In this document: positions 45,016-56,861 of the stretch, piece after piece
Position numbering within the stretch: position 1 is the stretch's first letter
Layout of the letters: every line of letters starts with the position of its first letter
Source: Rhipicephalus microplus
Taxonomy: Eukaryota > Arthropoda > Arachnida > Ixodida > Ixodidae
Reading direction: 5' to 3'
Length of the DNA: 64,000 nt
Assembly: GCF_043290135.1 (NCBI RefSeq)
Contig: NC_134703.1
Coordinates: forward strand, 108,262,005-108,326,004
The notes under the pieces: model-generated
Database searches by the model: none
The model's input: only the letters and a program-made list of their open reading frames with translations
What the model was told of the DNA's origin: nothing
Program-made: the position numbers and the translations under genes

Positions 45016-45489
45016 ATTAAAGTAAAATATAGGATGCCGTCGTCAATCTACCCTTACGTCTCAACGCACCACGTGTCCACTTTGATATTGGGGGAACAAA
45101 CCAGGATGTCGTGCCGCTGCAGGTCTTCAGTGATGCCGGACGCACGAACAAAAAAAGGTGGTCGATGCACAATGACCATGATATAGGAGGCAGTAGATGC
45201 CATCGGGGACGACTGCAGGACTTTTGACTGGTTATATACCATCGATCTACGTTACAATTGTGCACGTTACACAATACAAGCAGTAGTAAACAACTTCATT
45301 GCACACAATAGATCAGGACCATGATTCGTTTCGCCACACTTGCTGACAATGGACATGATAGGTGATTTTTTTTCGTAACAACCATATATACACAACATAA
45401 GAACTGCAGTGGAAGCGGAAGCGTTTGTATTTTGCGTATGCTTGGACGGCACTGTAGCTCTTAACAGTACTTCTTTCTTCTGTTGACAG
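45016..45489. other. Intron of gene B, nothing recognised
   Basis: No element or exon seen before the acceptor of exon 45490-45706. Confidence 0.45.
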
Positions 45490-45706
45490 TGGCCTTGAAA
45501 AAGTTGCAGCGCCGGATCCGCTTTCCGTACACAGTGTTCATGTTCATCGCGGGCTTCGGTTTCTCGTATCAGGACGCGGAGAACGAGAAGAGCCTCGACT
45601 CACTTTCAGTGTGGCTGCGAAACATCAAGTTCCACGTCCTCATGGTTTTCGTGCCGGCGGCAACAGTGTACGCCACGCAGGGCATCAACCACTTCATCTT
45701 CCGCAG
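45490..45706 (+). CDS. Gene B exon: exchanger N-terminal transmembrane segments
   Basis: A 217-base exon (phase 1 in, phase 2 out) with acceptor TCTGTTGACAG and donor GTGTTT. It encodes LKKLQRRIRFPYTVFMFIAG, a loop of charged residues (YQDAENEKSLDSLSVWLRN), and a second helix KFHVLMVFVPAATVYATQGI ending at NHFIFR. It is clearly homologous to gene A exon 10611-10859. The last codon is split by the intron and completed by exon 46398-46665. In SLC9C-type proteins this region forms the first helices of the exchanger domain; assignment to that class is by eye. Confidence 0.82.
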
Positions 45707-46397
45707 GTGTTTACATGCCACACGCTGGCGATCTCGTTGACCACCGCTCGAGATCGAGCGATCGCGTGGTAACTTACGACGCGAAGTACCTTTGTTTTTT
45801 TTTCTCCAGACGCAATGTGCTTCCCTTTTTTTTTCGTCTATGCCGTGAATGTGAACTTCATGCATTTGCTTAGTAGCGTGATGCGGTCACGCGTTCATAT
45901 CTAGGCAACAATGAGATGTACAAACCAAAAGAGACATGTCACCTCGATGAAAGATTCGCCTAACGATCACATTGACATATAAGAAACTGATGATCGCCGA
46001 CAAGCACACAAGTGGGAGAGTAGCGGTTATTGGAAAACGGTGCATTCAAATACACAAAGAACCCTTGTGGGGCTGCTTGCGGGGTAATCGTTTCTTTGCT
46101 CTTACGGGCGCCGGATTTTCCGCGTATGACGCCGCCAATTCTGTGAAAGTCTCCCATAGTAGAGTACGATGTACTCTAAATCGTTAAACACTTTTTCTAA
46201 ACCAAGTCTGCACCATATGTAGAGGCGCACGTAGTGCTTTTAATCGTCCACCACTTTTTATAAAAACGCTATAACGAGCTCTTTTTAAACGTAATTGAAG
46301 TAGGATTGTTAACAACTCCTGCTTAGCGTTTTGTTTAGTGTTGGAGCTCTTTGTGCGCCATATTTTTTATACTCCTCTATTTTTTTTTCATTTTCAG
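45707..46397. other. Intron of gene B
   Basis: Contains TCCCATAGTAGAGTACGATG (46152) with a palindromic centre, a near copy of 19021. Nothing else recognised. Confidence 0.45.
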
Positions 46398-46665
46398 ATG
46401 CCACCGAGAGATCACGGTCTTCTCCGTGGGAACCCTAGGCATCAGCACGGTGGTGTCGGCACTGTATGCGTACACCTTCCTGGGCACCAAGGGCATCAAC
46501 AACTGCTTGCTATTCGGCATCCTGCTTTGTTCCTCTGAGCGGCTGCCCATCGCCGATGAGCTGCTCGAGGAAGGCCGCTTTCCCATACTGACCACGATGT
46601 TGCAGGCTGAGTCCATCGTCAACAATCTGTTCGTCTGGTCCGTCCTTGACACCGTCGAGGCCCAT
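46398..46665 (+). CDS. Gene B exon: exchanger core (TM4 and TM5-like) with altered catalytic motifs
   Basis: A 268-base exon (phase 2 in, phase 0 out), with acceptor TTTTTTTTCATTTTCAG and donor GTACGA after codon CAT. It encodes CHREITVFSVGTLGISTVVS, then CLLFGILLCSSERLPIADEL, then LTTMLQAESIVNNLFVWSVL. The LLFG and ESxxN frame of SLC9 exchangers is preserved, but the TM4 Asp-Pro motif is replaced by Glu-Arg-Leu-Pro (46537-46548), and the TM5 Asn-Asp motif reads Asn-Asn (46621-46626). A longer open frame runs on to 46809, but joining at 46665 keeps frame with the next exon and matches gene A, so that end was chosen. Confidence 0.85.
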
Positions 46666-48048
46666 GTACGAATGTTCTGGAATAATGAAATCGCCAAGTT
46701 GCTGGCGCTTGCGTTAAGATCGGAAACTGAGACGCCTGAATTCACTAATCCTTTAGTGTGTGTTGTTTTGCAAAAGCAAAAGAAAATATCATTAATTTTT
46801 ATTTCCTGATGCACCTTCATTCACAAGCTTCATTCAATAAATGTTTTTCTCTCCCCCCCCCCCCCCTGATGGCTCAGAAAAGTTCGTATGCTTCCATAAT
46901 AATGATTCAATATGTTATAAGTTTGCGCTGGTGATAGTTAACGCACTTCGCAATCGAATCATCGTACATTATGCTGGGACATGTGGATAAAATGTTCGCG
47001 GTCTGTAACGCGCCATTACAACGCACTAGGAGAGAACACGGCGTGGCGATTGTACATGCAGCTAGGGCTATGCTCCGAGACTCACTGCCACTCTACTGTG
47101 ACGTTTTTTGTAGGAAGATAGGTAGTCAAGAATGGCGGCGTCATAAAGACACTTTTGTTGTTGTTTTAGGTGAGCATAAGATTCGTGCCTTTTGGTATTT
47201 CAGCCCCTGCCACAATTTCATGTTGCGATAGCAGATGTGTGTGATTAGCTTGTCCAAGTAATGAAGGGCGCAGGAAACTTTGGTCACAAAGTAACATTAT
47301 ACTTCGATCTTGACTCTCTTGTGTACAATCATCATCATCATCATTATCATAATCAACCTGGCTACGCCCACTGCAGGACAAAGGCCTCTCCCATGTACCA
47401 CCAGTGAACTCGGTACTGTGCATGCTGCCACTTTATACCCGCAGCATTCCCAATCTCATCTACTCACCTAACTTTTTGTCTCCCCTTCACCCGCTTGTCT
47501 TCTTAATCAGTATATTACATAATAACACACGCAAAGTACTTAAAAAGGGAGCGATAAGTTATCGTGGTTGCTGTCTCGAACAGTGCATTGTTGCGCCATT
47601 AGTATAAGCTATAAACTCGAGTGAAGTGATACTGTATCAGACGCCCAGCAAGCACGCCGAACAACGCACAAGGCCGTATCTTCTCGGCTACACTTTCAAA
47701 AAATATCGAGTGATAAGGGTGTCTTTTCGTGCTACGAAAATAACCATCCGGCTTGCTTGAGCTTCATTTCTTGAAAACTCGGCGCTGGCCACCTTCCTAT
47801 CAAAAAGAGCCATGTCACGCCGATAGCGCACATGTCGTTCGTAACCTGAAAGTGCCGGGCGCGTGGGGATAGTGCAAGGAAAGGCACGCGAGATAGATGA
47901 CAATTACTGTTGTGGAACAAAAACACACACGTTTTACTCGATGTTTTGTTTGAGTGTACTCGAGGACATCCCAAGAATCCACCAATTCCTCTAGTTTGGA
48001 CATTTGGATTGCTCCGTGGTAACTGAGGTGTGGTCTTTTTGTGCTCAG
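46666..48048. other. Intron of gene B with a LINE 3' fragment
   Basis: A C run lies at 46852-46866. Apart from the RTE fragment at 47326-47515, no signature was seen. Confidence 0.45.
47326..47515 (-). mobile_element. RTE-type LINE 3' fragment
   Basis: (ATC)n at 47326 followed by CCACTGCAGGACAAAGGCCT and TGTACCACCAGTGAACTC, nearly the same as the 3' end of the element at 50352-53430. Confidence 0.8.
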
Positions 48049-48438
48049 GAAAACCAGGGCGTGACGACCATTCTGAACCACCTGCTGGTGTCGCACGTGA
48101 TGGGCACAATAGGCGGCGTGTTCATGGGAGCCGTGGCCATCTGGTCGCTGCGCCTGGCGCCCCAGAGTCAGAGCAGCAACACGTTCCTGCACATCTGCCT
48201 GACGTACGCCACCTTCTGCCTGCTCGAAGTGATGGGCATCTCGGGCGTTGATGGCGTGGTAGCCTTCACGCTCCTCACCACCTCTCACCGCCTGGTCGCC
48301 TGCACCGAACTCGAGGGCCTGCTGCGCAAGTACTGGTCGGCCATTTACGACGTCTCGGGTTTCCTCTCGCTCTTCATGTCATCGTTGTACGGCGGCGAGC
48401 TGCTTTTCATCTTCGCCCGCACGAGCATCCTGCCGCAA
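48049..48438 (+). CDS. Gene B exon: exchanger middle helices
   Basis: A 390-base exon, phase 0 at both ends, with acceptor TTTTTGTGCTCAG and donor GTGAGT. Its 130 codons include GVTTILNHLLVSHVMGTIGG, TFLHICLTYATFCLLEVMGI, GVDGVVAFTLLTTSHRLVAC and YDVSGFLSLFMSSLYGGELL followed by FIFARTSILPQ. At least four hydrophobic helices are visible. The segment through ACTELEGLL is homologous to gene A exon 874-1147. The repeated hydrophobic segments and the order relative to the other exons fit the central part of a cation/proton antiporter domain. Confidence 0.85.
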
Positions 48439-48995
48439 GTGAGTGGCATTGGTAACACTTCCGGTGTTCACAATGGCGTCCCGTTCACTCTCTAGGATAT
48501 GACGTTTACACATTTTCTAAAACATGCCGTGGTACCTATGGTAAACCGTTCTGAAAGGAGAGGAAGGAAGATAACTTCGTCTTTAGCTAGAAGCGCGATG
48601 TTTGGGCTACTTGACTCAGCGTAATTCAAGGTAAACAGCATGTATTTTTTTAATACAGTGACAAACTGGAAGATAATCTGTCAGGGCATACGCTATTCGT
48701 TATCTTTCTGGTGTACGAAGGTCATGCGACTAAGCCACGTGTCTCGCTTTTAACTAGGTAACGCGTTGGTTAGAAGGTTTGAGGATCGGGAAGCTAGTTC
48801 TTCAGCACTACCCTGTTTTTTTTTTATCACCGAGCTTGTGGAACTCACTCTTATGTAGAAAGCTATCGGAAACAAATCCACTTAAAATTGCAGCGAATGA
48901 ACCCCTCGCTTTACCAGTGAGAACAGAAAAGCAGCCCCGATATAGAGATTGCCTCCACAAAGGTAATACCTTTCTGTATGGCCGATGCTTAGGTA

Positions 48996-49062
<67 letters not shown>

Positions 49063-49273
49063 CTGTATGCGATCTATAAGCAGACACCGCCATTTTGAAG
49101 CTTGGTAGTTGGTTTCTGTGAAGTGTATGAAAAGCGAAGCATATACGATCTATAAACATCATTCACTAGCTCACCCGACAAGACTTCGTACGCGTTCATA
49201 ATGACAAATTGGGCGCAGTGTTATGGGTGTACATTGTCGGTGAATATTCGTTCTTGGCTCAAAACTGTCACAG
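48439..49273. other. Intron of gene B with a (TA)n tract
   Basis: TA units at 48999-49060; no other feature recognised. Confidence 0.5.
48999..49060. repeat. (TA)n microsatellite
   Basis: About 60 bases of TA units. Confidence 0.93.
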
Positions 49274-49480
49274 GTGGCGTTGGCATACTTCGTGCGCATC
49301 CTGGCGCGACTGTTCTCGGTAGTGGCCCTGTTCCCGATTATCGAGCAGTTTGGCTACCCCGTGTCGTGGCGCCAGGCTGTGGTTACGGTGTGGATGGGGC
49401 TCAAAGGACCGCTGAACATCACCGTCGTCACCTTCCTCTACCACCATCAGTCGACTATCAACGTTGAATACGTCGGAGGG
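49274..49480 (+). CDS. Gene B exon: exchanger late helices, GLKG motif
   Basis: A 207-base exon, phase 0 at both ends, with acceptor AACTGTCACAG and donor GTAAGC. It encodes VALAYFVRILARLFSVVALF, then SWRQAVVTVWMGLKGPLNIT and VVTFLYHHQSTI. The WMGLKGPLNI stretch sits where SLC9 exchangers have a Gly-Leu-Arg-Gly motif in a late helix; the arginine is lysine here (49403-49405), a conservative change. No gene A counterpart is in the window because A is cut off at the left edge. Confidence 0.82.
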
Positions 49481-50351
49481 GTAAGCTACCGATGGAATGA
49501 CATTAAAACAGTTGGGAAGAATTCAGGATAACATTTTTTGAGATAGTTGCTCGGTATTGATGAAAAATGTCTTGTGTGCTAACATAGATGCAAGAGAGAA
49601 GTAAGAACACAAACGCCAAGAACAAAAACTCGCCAATGCTTTTACGCTGGAATGGAATGGCTTGTTTCAAGTTTGTTTCTGGAAACACAGTGATGCCAGT
49701 TTTTCTTTTCTTTTTTTAGAAGAAGAGGTACGTCCTTGTGTTATACAAACTACATCTACGCTCATGGCGCTTACGAGCTGTCTTGACTGGTTTGCATATA
49801 CCAAAAATGTCGTTTTCACAGAAACTCGTAGAGCATGGCTCACTTCTACAGTGATTAAGCGCGAAAGTATGCGAATCTGTTTGAACGTAAACAGATGTCT
49901 GTAACACACTTTGTCAGAACATTGCAGACAGGGCGAAGAATGCACACGACACAGAGCTATATCATGTGTGTACTTCTTTTCGCTATCTGCGTTGTTCTGC
50001 CCCAACGTTCATGAACCAATTAGCCCACCTAGGAATCCGCCTGTATAGTTATACGCATCGACGTTACACTCGAAAAAGGGATGTATGGAGATAAGATGGG
50101 GCTTTAAAACCGTTGGAAGCGAAAGCACAGAAAGAGATGAAGAACACGACGAGACAAGCTGGCACTTACAACTGATCAAAGTATGCTTGAAAGGAACACT
50201 TATACCCGCCGGCAACCACTTTGCGCATGCGTGAAGCAGCCATGCTTTATATACGTAAAACTTAATCTTAACGAGTTATCACGGCGTCTAGAAAGTTAAT
50301 CTCCTACTGGTTTGTTTCTCACTGTTTTTTTACCCATTGCGACATGTACGA
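49481..50351. other. Intron of gene B, nothing recognised
   Basis: AT-rich; no motif recognised before the LINE. Confidence 0.4.
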
Positions 50352-53300
50352 AGTCATCATCATCATAATCATCAGCCTGACTACGTCCACTGCAGGACAA
50401 AGGCCTCTCCCATGTTCCGCCAGTTAACCCGGTCCTGTGCTTGCTGCTGCCAATTTATACCCGCAAACTTTTTAATCTCGTCTGCCCACCTAAACTTCTG
50501 TCTCCCCCTAACCCGCTTCCCTTCTCTGGGAATCCAGTTAGTTACCCTCATTGACCAGCGGTTATCCTGTCTACGCGCTACATGCCCGGCCCATGTCCAT
50601 TTCCTCTTCTTTATTTCAACTATGATATCCTTAACCCCCGTTTGTCCCCTAATCCACTCTGCTCTCGTCTTGTCTCTTAAGGTTACACCTACCATTTTTC
50701 TTTCCGTTGCTCGCTGCGTCGTCCTCAATTTAAGCTGAAGCCTCTTTCTAAGTCTCTAGGTTTCTGCTCCGTAGCTAAGTACCGGCAAGATACAGCTGTT
50801 ATATACCTTCCTCTTGAGGGATAGTGGCAATCTACCTGTCATAATTTGAGAGTGCTTTCCGAATGTGCTCCACCCCATTCTTATTTTTCTAGTTACTTCA
50901 ATCTCGTGGTTAGGCTCTGCGGTTATTACCTGCCCTAAGTAGACATAGTCTTTTACAACTTCAAGTTGTAACCTATCTCGAAGCGCTGCTCTTTTCCGAG
51001 GTTGTTGTACATTACTTTCGTTTTCTGCAGATTAATTTTAAGACTCACCTTTCTGCTCTCCTTGTCTAACTCCGTAATCATGAGTTGCAGTTCGTCCCCT
51101 GAGTTACTCAGATATGCAATGTCATCGGCGAAGCGCAGGGTACTAAGGTATTCTCCATTAATTGTTATCCCTAACTGTTCCCATTCTAGGCTTCTGAAAA
51201 CCTCCTGTAAGCACGCGGTAAATAGCATAGGGGAGATTGTGTCCCCCTGCCTTACACCCTTCTTGATTGGTATTCTGTTGCTTTTTTTATGAAGCACTAT
51301 GGTAGCAGTTGATCCCCTGTAAATTTCTTCCAGAATGTTTAAATATACTTCATCTACGCCCTGATTCCGCAGTGTCTGCATGACGGCTGATATTTCTACT
51401 GAATCAAATGCCTTCTCGTAATCTATGAAGACTATGTATAGTGGTTGGTTATACTCTGAGCATTTCTCTATTACCTGGTTGATAGTATGAATGTGGTCAA
51501 TTGTTGAGTAGCCTGTTCGAAATCCTGCTTGTTCCTTTGGTTGATTGAATTCTAATGTTTTCTTTACTCTGTTAGCAATTACCTTTGTAAATAGCTTGTG
51601 TACTACAGAGAGCAAGCTGATCGGCCTGTAATTCTTCATGTCCTTGTCATTCCCTTTCTTATGTATTAAGATGATGTTAGCGTTCTTCCAAGACTCTAGT
51701 ACCCTTCCCGTCAGGAGACACCTCGTAAACAGGGTGGCTAGTTTTTCTAACACAATCTGTCCTCCATCTTTCAGCAGATATGATGTTACCTGATTCTCAC
51801 CAGCAGCTTTGCCGCTTTGCATGCTTTCCAAAGCTTTTCTGACTTCTTCTATTATTACTGGTGGGGTGTCATCCGGGTTACTGCTAGTTCTTATAGTATT
51901 AAGGTCGTGGTTGTCTCGGCTACTGTACAGATCTCTGTAAAACTCCTCCGCTATTTTAGCTATCCTATCCTTATTGGTAGTTATTTTGCCTTCTTTGTCC
52001 CTTAGTGCATACATCCAACTTTTGCCTATCCCAAGTTTCCTCTTCACTGCTTTGACGCTTCCTCCGTTTTTCAGAGCGTGTTCAATTTTCTCCATGTTAT
52101 ACCTTCTTACATCGCATACTTTATGTCTATTAATCAGCTTCGAAAGCTCTGCCAGTTCTATTTTGTCTGTTGTACTTGACACTTTCATGCTTTGACGCTT
52201 CTTAATTAGGTTCTTCGTTTCCTGGGAAAGCTTGCCAGTGTCCTGTCTAACTACCCTGCCACCAACTTCCACTGCACACTCCGTAATGATACTCGTCAGA
52301 TTATCATTCATTGTATCTACGCTAAGGTTGGTTTCCTCACTAAGAGCCGAGTGTCTGTTCTGCAGCGACACTCCGAAATCCTGTACTTTCCCTCTCAGTG
52401 CTAGCTCATTGATTGGCTTCTTGCGTATCAGTTTCTGTCGTTCCTTCTTCAAGTCTAGGCGAATTCGAGACCGTATCATTCTATGGTCACTGCATCGTAC
52501 CTTGCCAACCACTTCCACATCCTGCACGATTCCTGGGTGTGCAGTCATTATAAAGTCAATTTCGTTCTTATTTTCGTCATTAGGGCTCCTCCATATCCAC
52601 TTGCGGTTTTCTCGTTTGCGGTAGAAGGTATTCAAAATCCGCAAATTATTGCGTTCTGCGAATTTTACTAGTAGCTCTACTCTGGTGTTTCTAGTGCCGA
52701 TGCCATAATCTCCTACTGCCTGGTCTCCAGCCTGCTTCTTCCCTACCTTTGCATTAAAGTCGCCCATCACTGTAGTATACGGTGTTTTTACCTTACTCAT
52801 TGCCGATTCCACGTCTTCATAGAAGCTTTCAACTGAAGCGTCATCATGGCTGGATGTAGGCGCGTAAGCCTGTACTACCTTCATCTTGTATCTTTTATTC
52901 AGTTTAATTACAATATCAACCACCCTTTCATTAATGCTATATTATTCCTCTAAGTTGCCAGCTATGTTTCTGTGAATTAGGAACCCCACTTCCAGTTCTC
53001 TTCTGTCTGCCAAGCCCCGATAGCAAAGAACGTGCCCATTCTGTAGCACAGTATAGGCCTCATCTGTCCTCCTAACCTCACTGAGCCCTATTATATCCCA
53101 TTTAACACCCTCTAGCTCCTCGAATAGTACAGATAGACTTCACTCACTAGATAAGGTTCTAGCGTTAAACGTTGCCATGTTCAGGTTTCAATGGCGGCCT
53201 GTAGTCGAGAGATTCTTAGCACCCTCTGCTGCATTGCAGATCTGACCGCCACCATGGTCAGTTGCTTCGCAGCTGCTGGGAACTGAGGGCCGTGAGTTAT

Positions 53301-53430
53301 TTGACGTATGCATGTGGGAGGTAGTGGCCAGATACAGCACCAGGTTGGCCAATCCTTCTCTGGTGAGGGAGTGCGTTCCCGGCGGTGGTTACCGGTGAGC
53401 CCGCACCCCAGGCCTCTTAATGCTGTTCCA
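50352..53430 (-). mobile_element. Near full-length RTE-type LINE
   Basis: About 3.1 kb on the minus strand: an apurinic-type endonuclease followed by reverse transcriptase, ending in an (ATC)n tail at 50352. The N-terminal endonuclease (53180-52930) is broken by stops and the C-terminus by a frameshift near 50955 and a stop near 50757. It lies in the intron between gene B exons 49274-49480 and 54554-54635. Confidence 0.88.
50953..52923 (-). pseudogene. RTE LINE endonuclease/reverse transcriptase ORF
   Basis: 656 residues remain open. Endonuclease: KMKVVQAYAPTSSHDD, YTTVMGDFNAKVGKKQ (with the GDFNA motif) and NEIDFIMTA, then CSDHRMI. RT: KNYRPISLLSVVHKLFTKVI, FRTGYSTIDHIHTINQVIEK, FIDYEKAFDSVEISAV, RQGDTISPMLFTACL and the catalytic STLRFADDIAYLS. 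The pattern fits the RTE clade. Stops in the N-terminus and a frameshift after NLKL disable it. The usual C-terminal half continues in another frame to 50381 (KWTWAGHVARRQDNRW). Confidence 0.88.
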
Positions 53431-53925
53431 TCAACACGCGGATTTCTTTTTAGATGCGGAGCATCTTATACTCGCGCCTTGTAGTGCGCCGTCCGCACCG
53501 CTTCTCGAACATTCGACAGCTGACGGGCGCGCATGCGCCGTCGCGCCGTCGCCCACTCTTCCACCATCTGTGCATCCCTTCCTCCTCTACACACCGCGCG
53601 CGCTTCACTCCTCCACCATCTGTGCACCCTTCCTCCTCTACACACCGCGTTCGACATCTACAATTCTCCTGATTCTCCAGTGGACGCGCATGTGGCGTCG
53701 CGCTTCGAGAACATTCAACAGCTGACATTGCATGCGCCGTCGTGCTGTATATATACTCAAGGTCGGCGCTCGCTCGCTCAGTTGCCGCTCGTCGGTTGGT
53801 TTGTACGGCGCGTCGACGTCCAAGGTCGCGGTGAAATGAATTCCAACGAATCCACAAACACAATGATCGACGTCCCTTCGACCAGCGCCGCCCTTTCGCA
53901 TACGTGTGTACGTGTTCACTCATTT
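53431..53925. repeat. Dispersed repeat with short tandem units
   Basis: Begins near TAGATGCGGAGCATCTTATA. A 52-base unit (CCACCATCTGTGCATCCCTT and CCACCATCTGTGCACCCTTC) is repeated at 53561 and 53613, and GAACATTCRACAGCTGAC occurs at 53507 and 53711. TATATATACTC near 53748 may be a promoter-like element. ORFs here are low in complexity; no protein recognised. Confidence 0.5.
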
Positions 53926-54070
53926 AACACCCCCTCCTACAACCACGTTAACCAATTTAGCCATCGACCCAAGTAAGTCGCAATTTAACACCCCATTTCA
54001 CAACAACGTTAACCAATTTAGCCATCGACCCAAGTAAGTCGCACTTTAACACCCCGTTAACCAATTATAT
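53926..54070. repeat. Tandem repeat of 61 bases
   Basis: GTTAACCAATTTAGCCATCG with CCCAAGTAAGTCGCAMTTT recurs with a period of 61 (53947, 54008) and a partial third copy at 54056. Confidence 0.75.
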
Positions 54071-54130
54071 GGTCCGCATCCTCCTCAGTGTTCCCCCGAG
54101 GGAAGCTGCGGGCATTTTTCTTTTCGGTTG

Positions 54131-54215
54131 GGAACTGCGCGGCACCGGGATTTTAACCACGGACCTCTTGCATGCGAGGCGGATGCTCTAACCACTACGC
54201 CATCGCCGCACCCCA
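54131..54215 (-). repeat. tRNA-Ala-like sequence
   Basis: On the minus strand it has an A-box (TGGCGTAGTGGTTAGAGCAT), a CATGCAAGAG anticodon-side stem and a decayed B-box (GGTTAAAATCCC). It is a tRNA-like repeat rather than a clean tRNA. Confidence 0.55.
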
Positions 54216-54553
54216 AGTAGCCCAGTTCATTGCCGTGGTACATGAAAACTTTAGTCGCATGAAAGACGTTATCGAAACGTTTCGGGTAAAGCAGAGGCTT
54301 CTCACAGAGTTTACGTAGACGGGGAGGACACAGAGCAGAGAGTTCGTTTGTTCACGAGAATGGTGCGAAAAAAGCTTGCTCAAAGATCTTCAACAGTACG
54401 AACGATCACAATTTTCCACGCGTTTTGATCGTAACGCGTGTTATGATATGACACAATAGCGGGTTTCTCCTTGCATTATCTTCACCACTGTGTATGGCTT
54501 TGAACGGGAGATTGTGCCTACTAGACCTAGTACTTCTTTTTTTCTTTTTGCAG

Positions 54554-54635
54554 ACGTTTCCATACATCGTTTGCGACATACTCCTGGGCCAGTTGATAAA
54601 CGTCACTTTCCTCGAATTAATCTTTAGGACTCTCG
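54554..54635 (+). CDS. Gene B exon: last exchanger helix
   Basis: An 82-base exon (phase 0 in, phase 1 out) with a strong pyrimidine tract and acceptor CTTTTTGCAG, and donor GTAAGA. It encodes TFPYIVCDILLGQLINVTFL followed by ELIFRTLG, a single hydrophobic helix ending in a TLG turn. It follows a long intron (49481-54553) that contains an RTE-type LINE and tandem repeats. The phase fits both neighbours. Confidence 0.75.
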
Positions 54636-56649
54636 GTAAGAAATATTTACGAAGTTGTGTCAGTTACTGCAAGCCAATGCTACAACTGTTAAAATAAGGA
54701 GTTGAAGTTCTGAATGCCTGTTTCTGCTTGCTAGATATAGAAGCTGGATATAGCTAAATGTATACGTACAGCCTCTACGGCGATACCATGGTATCAGTGG
54801 CATAGAGGGAAGACGTACTGCTTCTTGAATGTATACGACCATATCTCGGAGACGCTGTGTGCTAAGTATGCGCGTTGTGGTCCACAACATTATTGCAGCT
54901 TTTGTAAGCTGATGTAAGGGTGCCAGTAACGGTGCACGCATTTTTTTAAATGCGCATGCATTCTTTAGTCGGGCTATGCCAGGCGTCCGACGGGATCCGT
55001 CCACCACCCTCTCGTATATCAACAGCTGCGGATGCGCGCGCTTGTACTGGCCCCTAGCAACCAGAACATGTGGTGCGAGGAAGTGTAGGAGAGGGTAGGT
55101 GCAGTGCTTCGCCGCTCCGTCTATCCCCGTTCACTCTTTCGTCTCCCTGCGCCCCACTTTCCCGTCTGCTCACGCCTCACTCTCGACCGTTCGCTGGCTG
55201 GGCGCCTCGAGAGAATATTCAGAAATGTGGGCTCGAGACGTCGCTGTGAAGCGCCGACGTCGATCGGAGAACGCTTGTTGTTTTGTTCACAGTATTTTTT
55301 AACGTGCACGCTATACTTTCTTGGCACTGAAGGGAAAGCTACGGAGGTGGAGCTTCTGCACCTGTAGCACTACGTGAAGTAGTCCGTTTTGGCACGGGTC
55401 TCGTAACGTAGAAAGAGACGGGGGTGCACCATCAGCGTTTCATGTAGACGCAGACACCACTGAGCGTTTGAGTTGCACGTAAAAAAGGCGGGACGTTCTT
55501 ATGCATTCAAATACGCGAAGTCACAACAGATAGTTGAAAAGAAATATGGATATCTTACTGGTATGTGCTGCGTCCTGTCTCAAATAGCTCCACGTAGAAA
55601 ATAAAGGAGGGGGAACATTCATATTTCACGTTTAAAATACGGGTGCTACTTTGGAACTTCCTTCATTGGCGGTGAGATGGACGCGATTTGGCTCCGTAGC
55701 TTTCCCTTCAGTGCCCAAAAATTGTTCACAACGCGGTTCTCGCTACAGAAAAACGCCCCGTGCCGCGTACGGCCCTATTGGCTGCACGCTGTACGAAAAA
55801 AATGAAAACACATTTTTCTAACATTGGGTTCTAACGCGCGAAACACTGTTACAGACGCTGCGTAATGCATTCGCATTTCCTCACGATTCCCTTAGGGAAA
55901 GTGGGGCAGTTTTTTTTTAAACTTCTTTGGTGTGCAATTACATGAGACTATTTTTGCTGCATGTTCGCTCTACAAAAAATCTCGCGTGCACACGCTCGCA
56001 CACATGCACACACACGTAACATTTTTCCGCCCCAGAATTGTGCCCATGTGTGGCGCACTCCATCATGAACACTTTTTTCTTTGGTGAATATACAATTGTC
56101 GCAAAATTATACCTAAATGTGAGGGTGGTGCGTCCAGCGTATTTTGTTGTCGGCGTACTCGCTGCTTCATATTAAAGCAGCTACATCTGTGACGTGTTCA
56201 ATGTGCCATTGCGAGTTTTAAAACAGCGAATGCACAGATAGCGTTCGTTGCCGTCGCCCTGTATTTCGGTCATTTAATGGGGGCCAGAACGAGGATATCG
56301 TAGGAAGCATACGTAGGGGCGGGAAACCATAACGCAAAGCTTTGCGTACGCGATTCTAAATCTCCGTAATTTTAAGATCACAGCACGCTTCGTGCTGGCG
56401 TTTGTCACTACTGCACATGCATACATCCACGTGTAATGACGAAAATAAAAACCGTAACCAAAAAAAAACCACTATATTTGCGGTTCTTTATTTTTAAACA
56501 GCCTAATAAATATTCATTTGTACGGTATGGTAATACACCGTCGGTAACTGGCGCTTCTAGCTCAAGATAAGCGCATGCGGTTTCAACGCCTCCCAACGCT
56601 TAGGACACCCACTTTGTCATCGCTACGGTGCTCCGCTTGCGATTCGCAG
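54636..56649. other. Intron of gene B with one inverted repeat
   Basis: GGCACTGAAGGGAAAGCTAC (about 55321-55345) and its reverse complement (about 55692-55716) bracket about 350 bases that hold no ORF of note. Otherwise nothing recognised. Confidence 0.45.
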
Positions 56650-56834
56650 GAGTACTGGAGGTGTCCGAGATTGAACAGCGCACCATGTCGAGCGCCGTGA
56701 CGTACCTGAAGGACCACGTGATGGTGTCCAGTCGAGTCCAGGAGGCCGACTCGTACTTCCGGCCGGTCGACTGGAAGTGGGTCCTGCGCCACACCATCAT
56801 CCAGAATCCGTTCGAGTCGGGACACAAACCGTGG
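56650..56834 (+). CDS. Gene B exon: cytoplasmic linker after the exchanger domain
   Basis: A 185-base exon (phase 1 in, phase 0 out) with acceptor GATTCGCAG and donor GTAAGT. It encodes VLEVSEIEQRTMSSAVTYLK, then VMVSSRVQEADSYFRPVDWK and WVLRHTIIQNPF. Hydrophilic helices right after the last exchanger helix, including an LGxLEVS start and a W-containing xVDWKWV stretch, fit the linker that in SLC9C proteins leads to a voltage-sensor-like domain and a cyclic-nucleotide-binding domain. I could not find those later domains before 64000, so the gene probably continues beyond the window. Confidence 0.75.
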
Positions 56835-56861
56835 GTAAGTGGACCTGCACCCATAATCGCT

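Noticed and set aside
46398..46809. Exon running to 46809
   Set aside because: The frame stays open past the GTACGA donor at 46665, but the joined frame and gene A alignment fit 46665.
54781..55400. Possible CpG-rich promoter of another gene
   Set aside because: No initiator, exon or conserved protein could be seen nearby.
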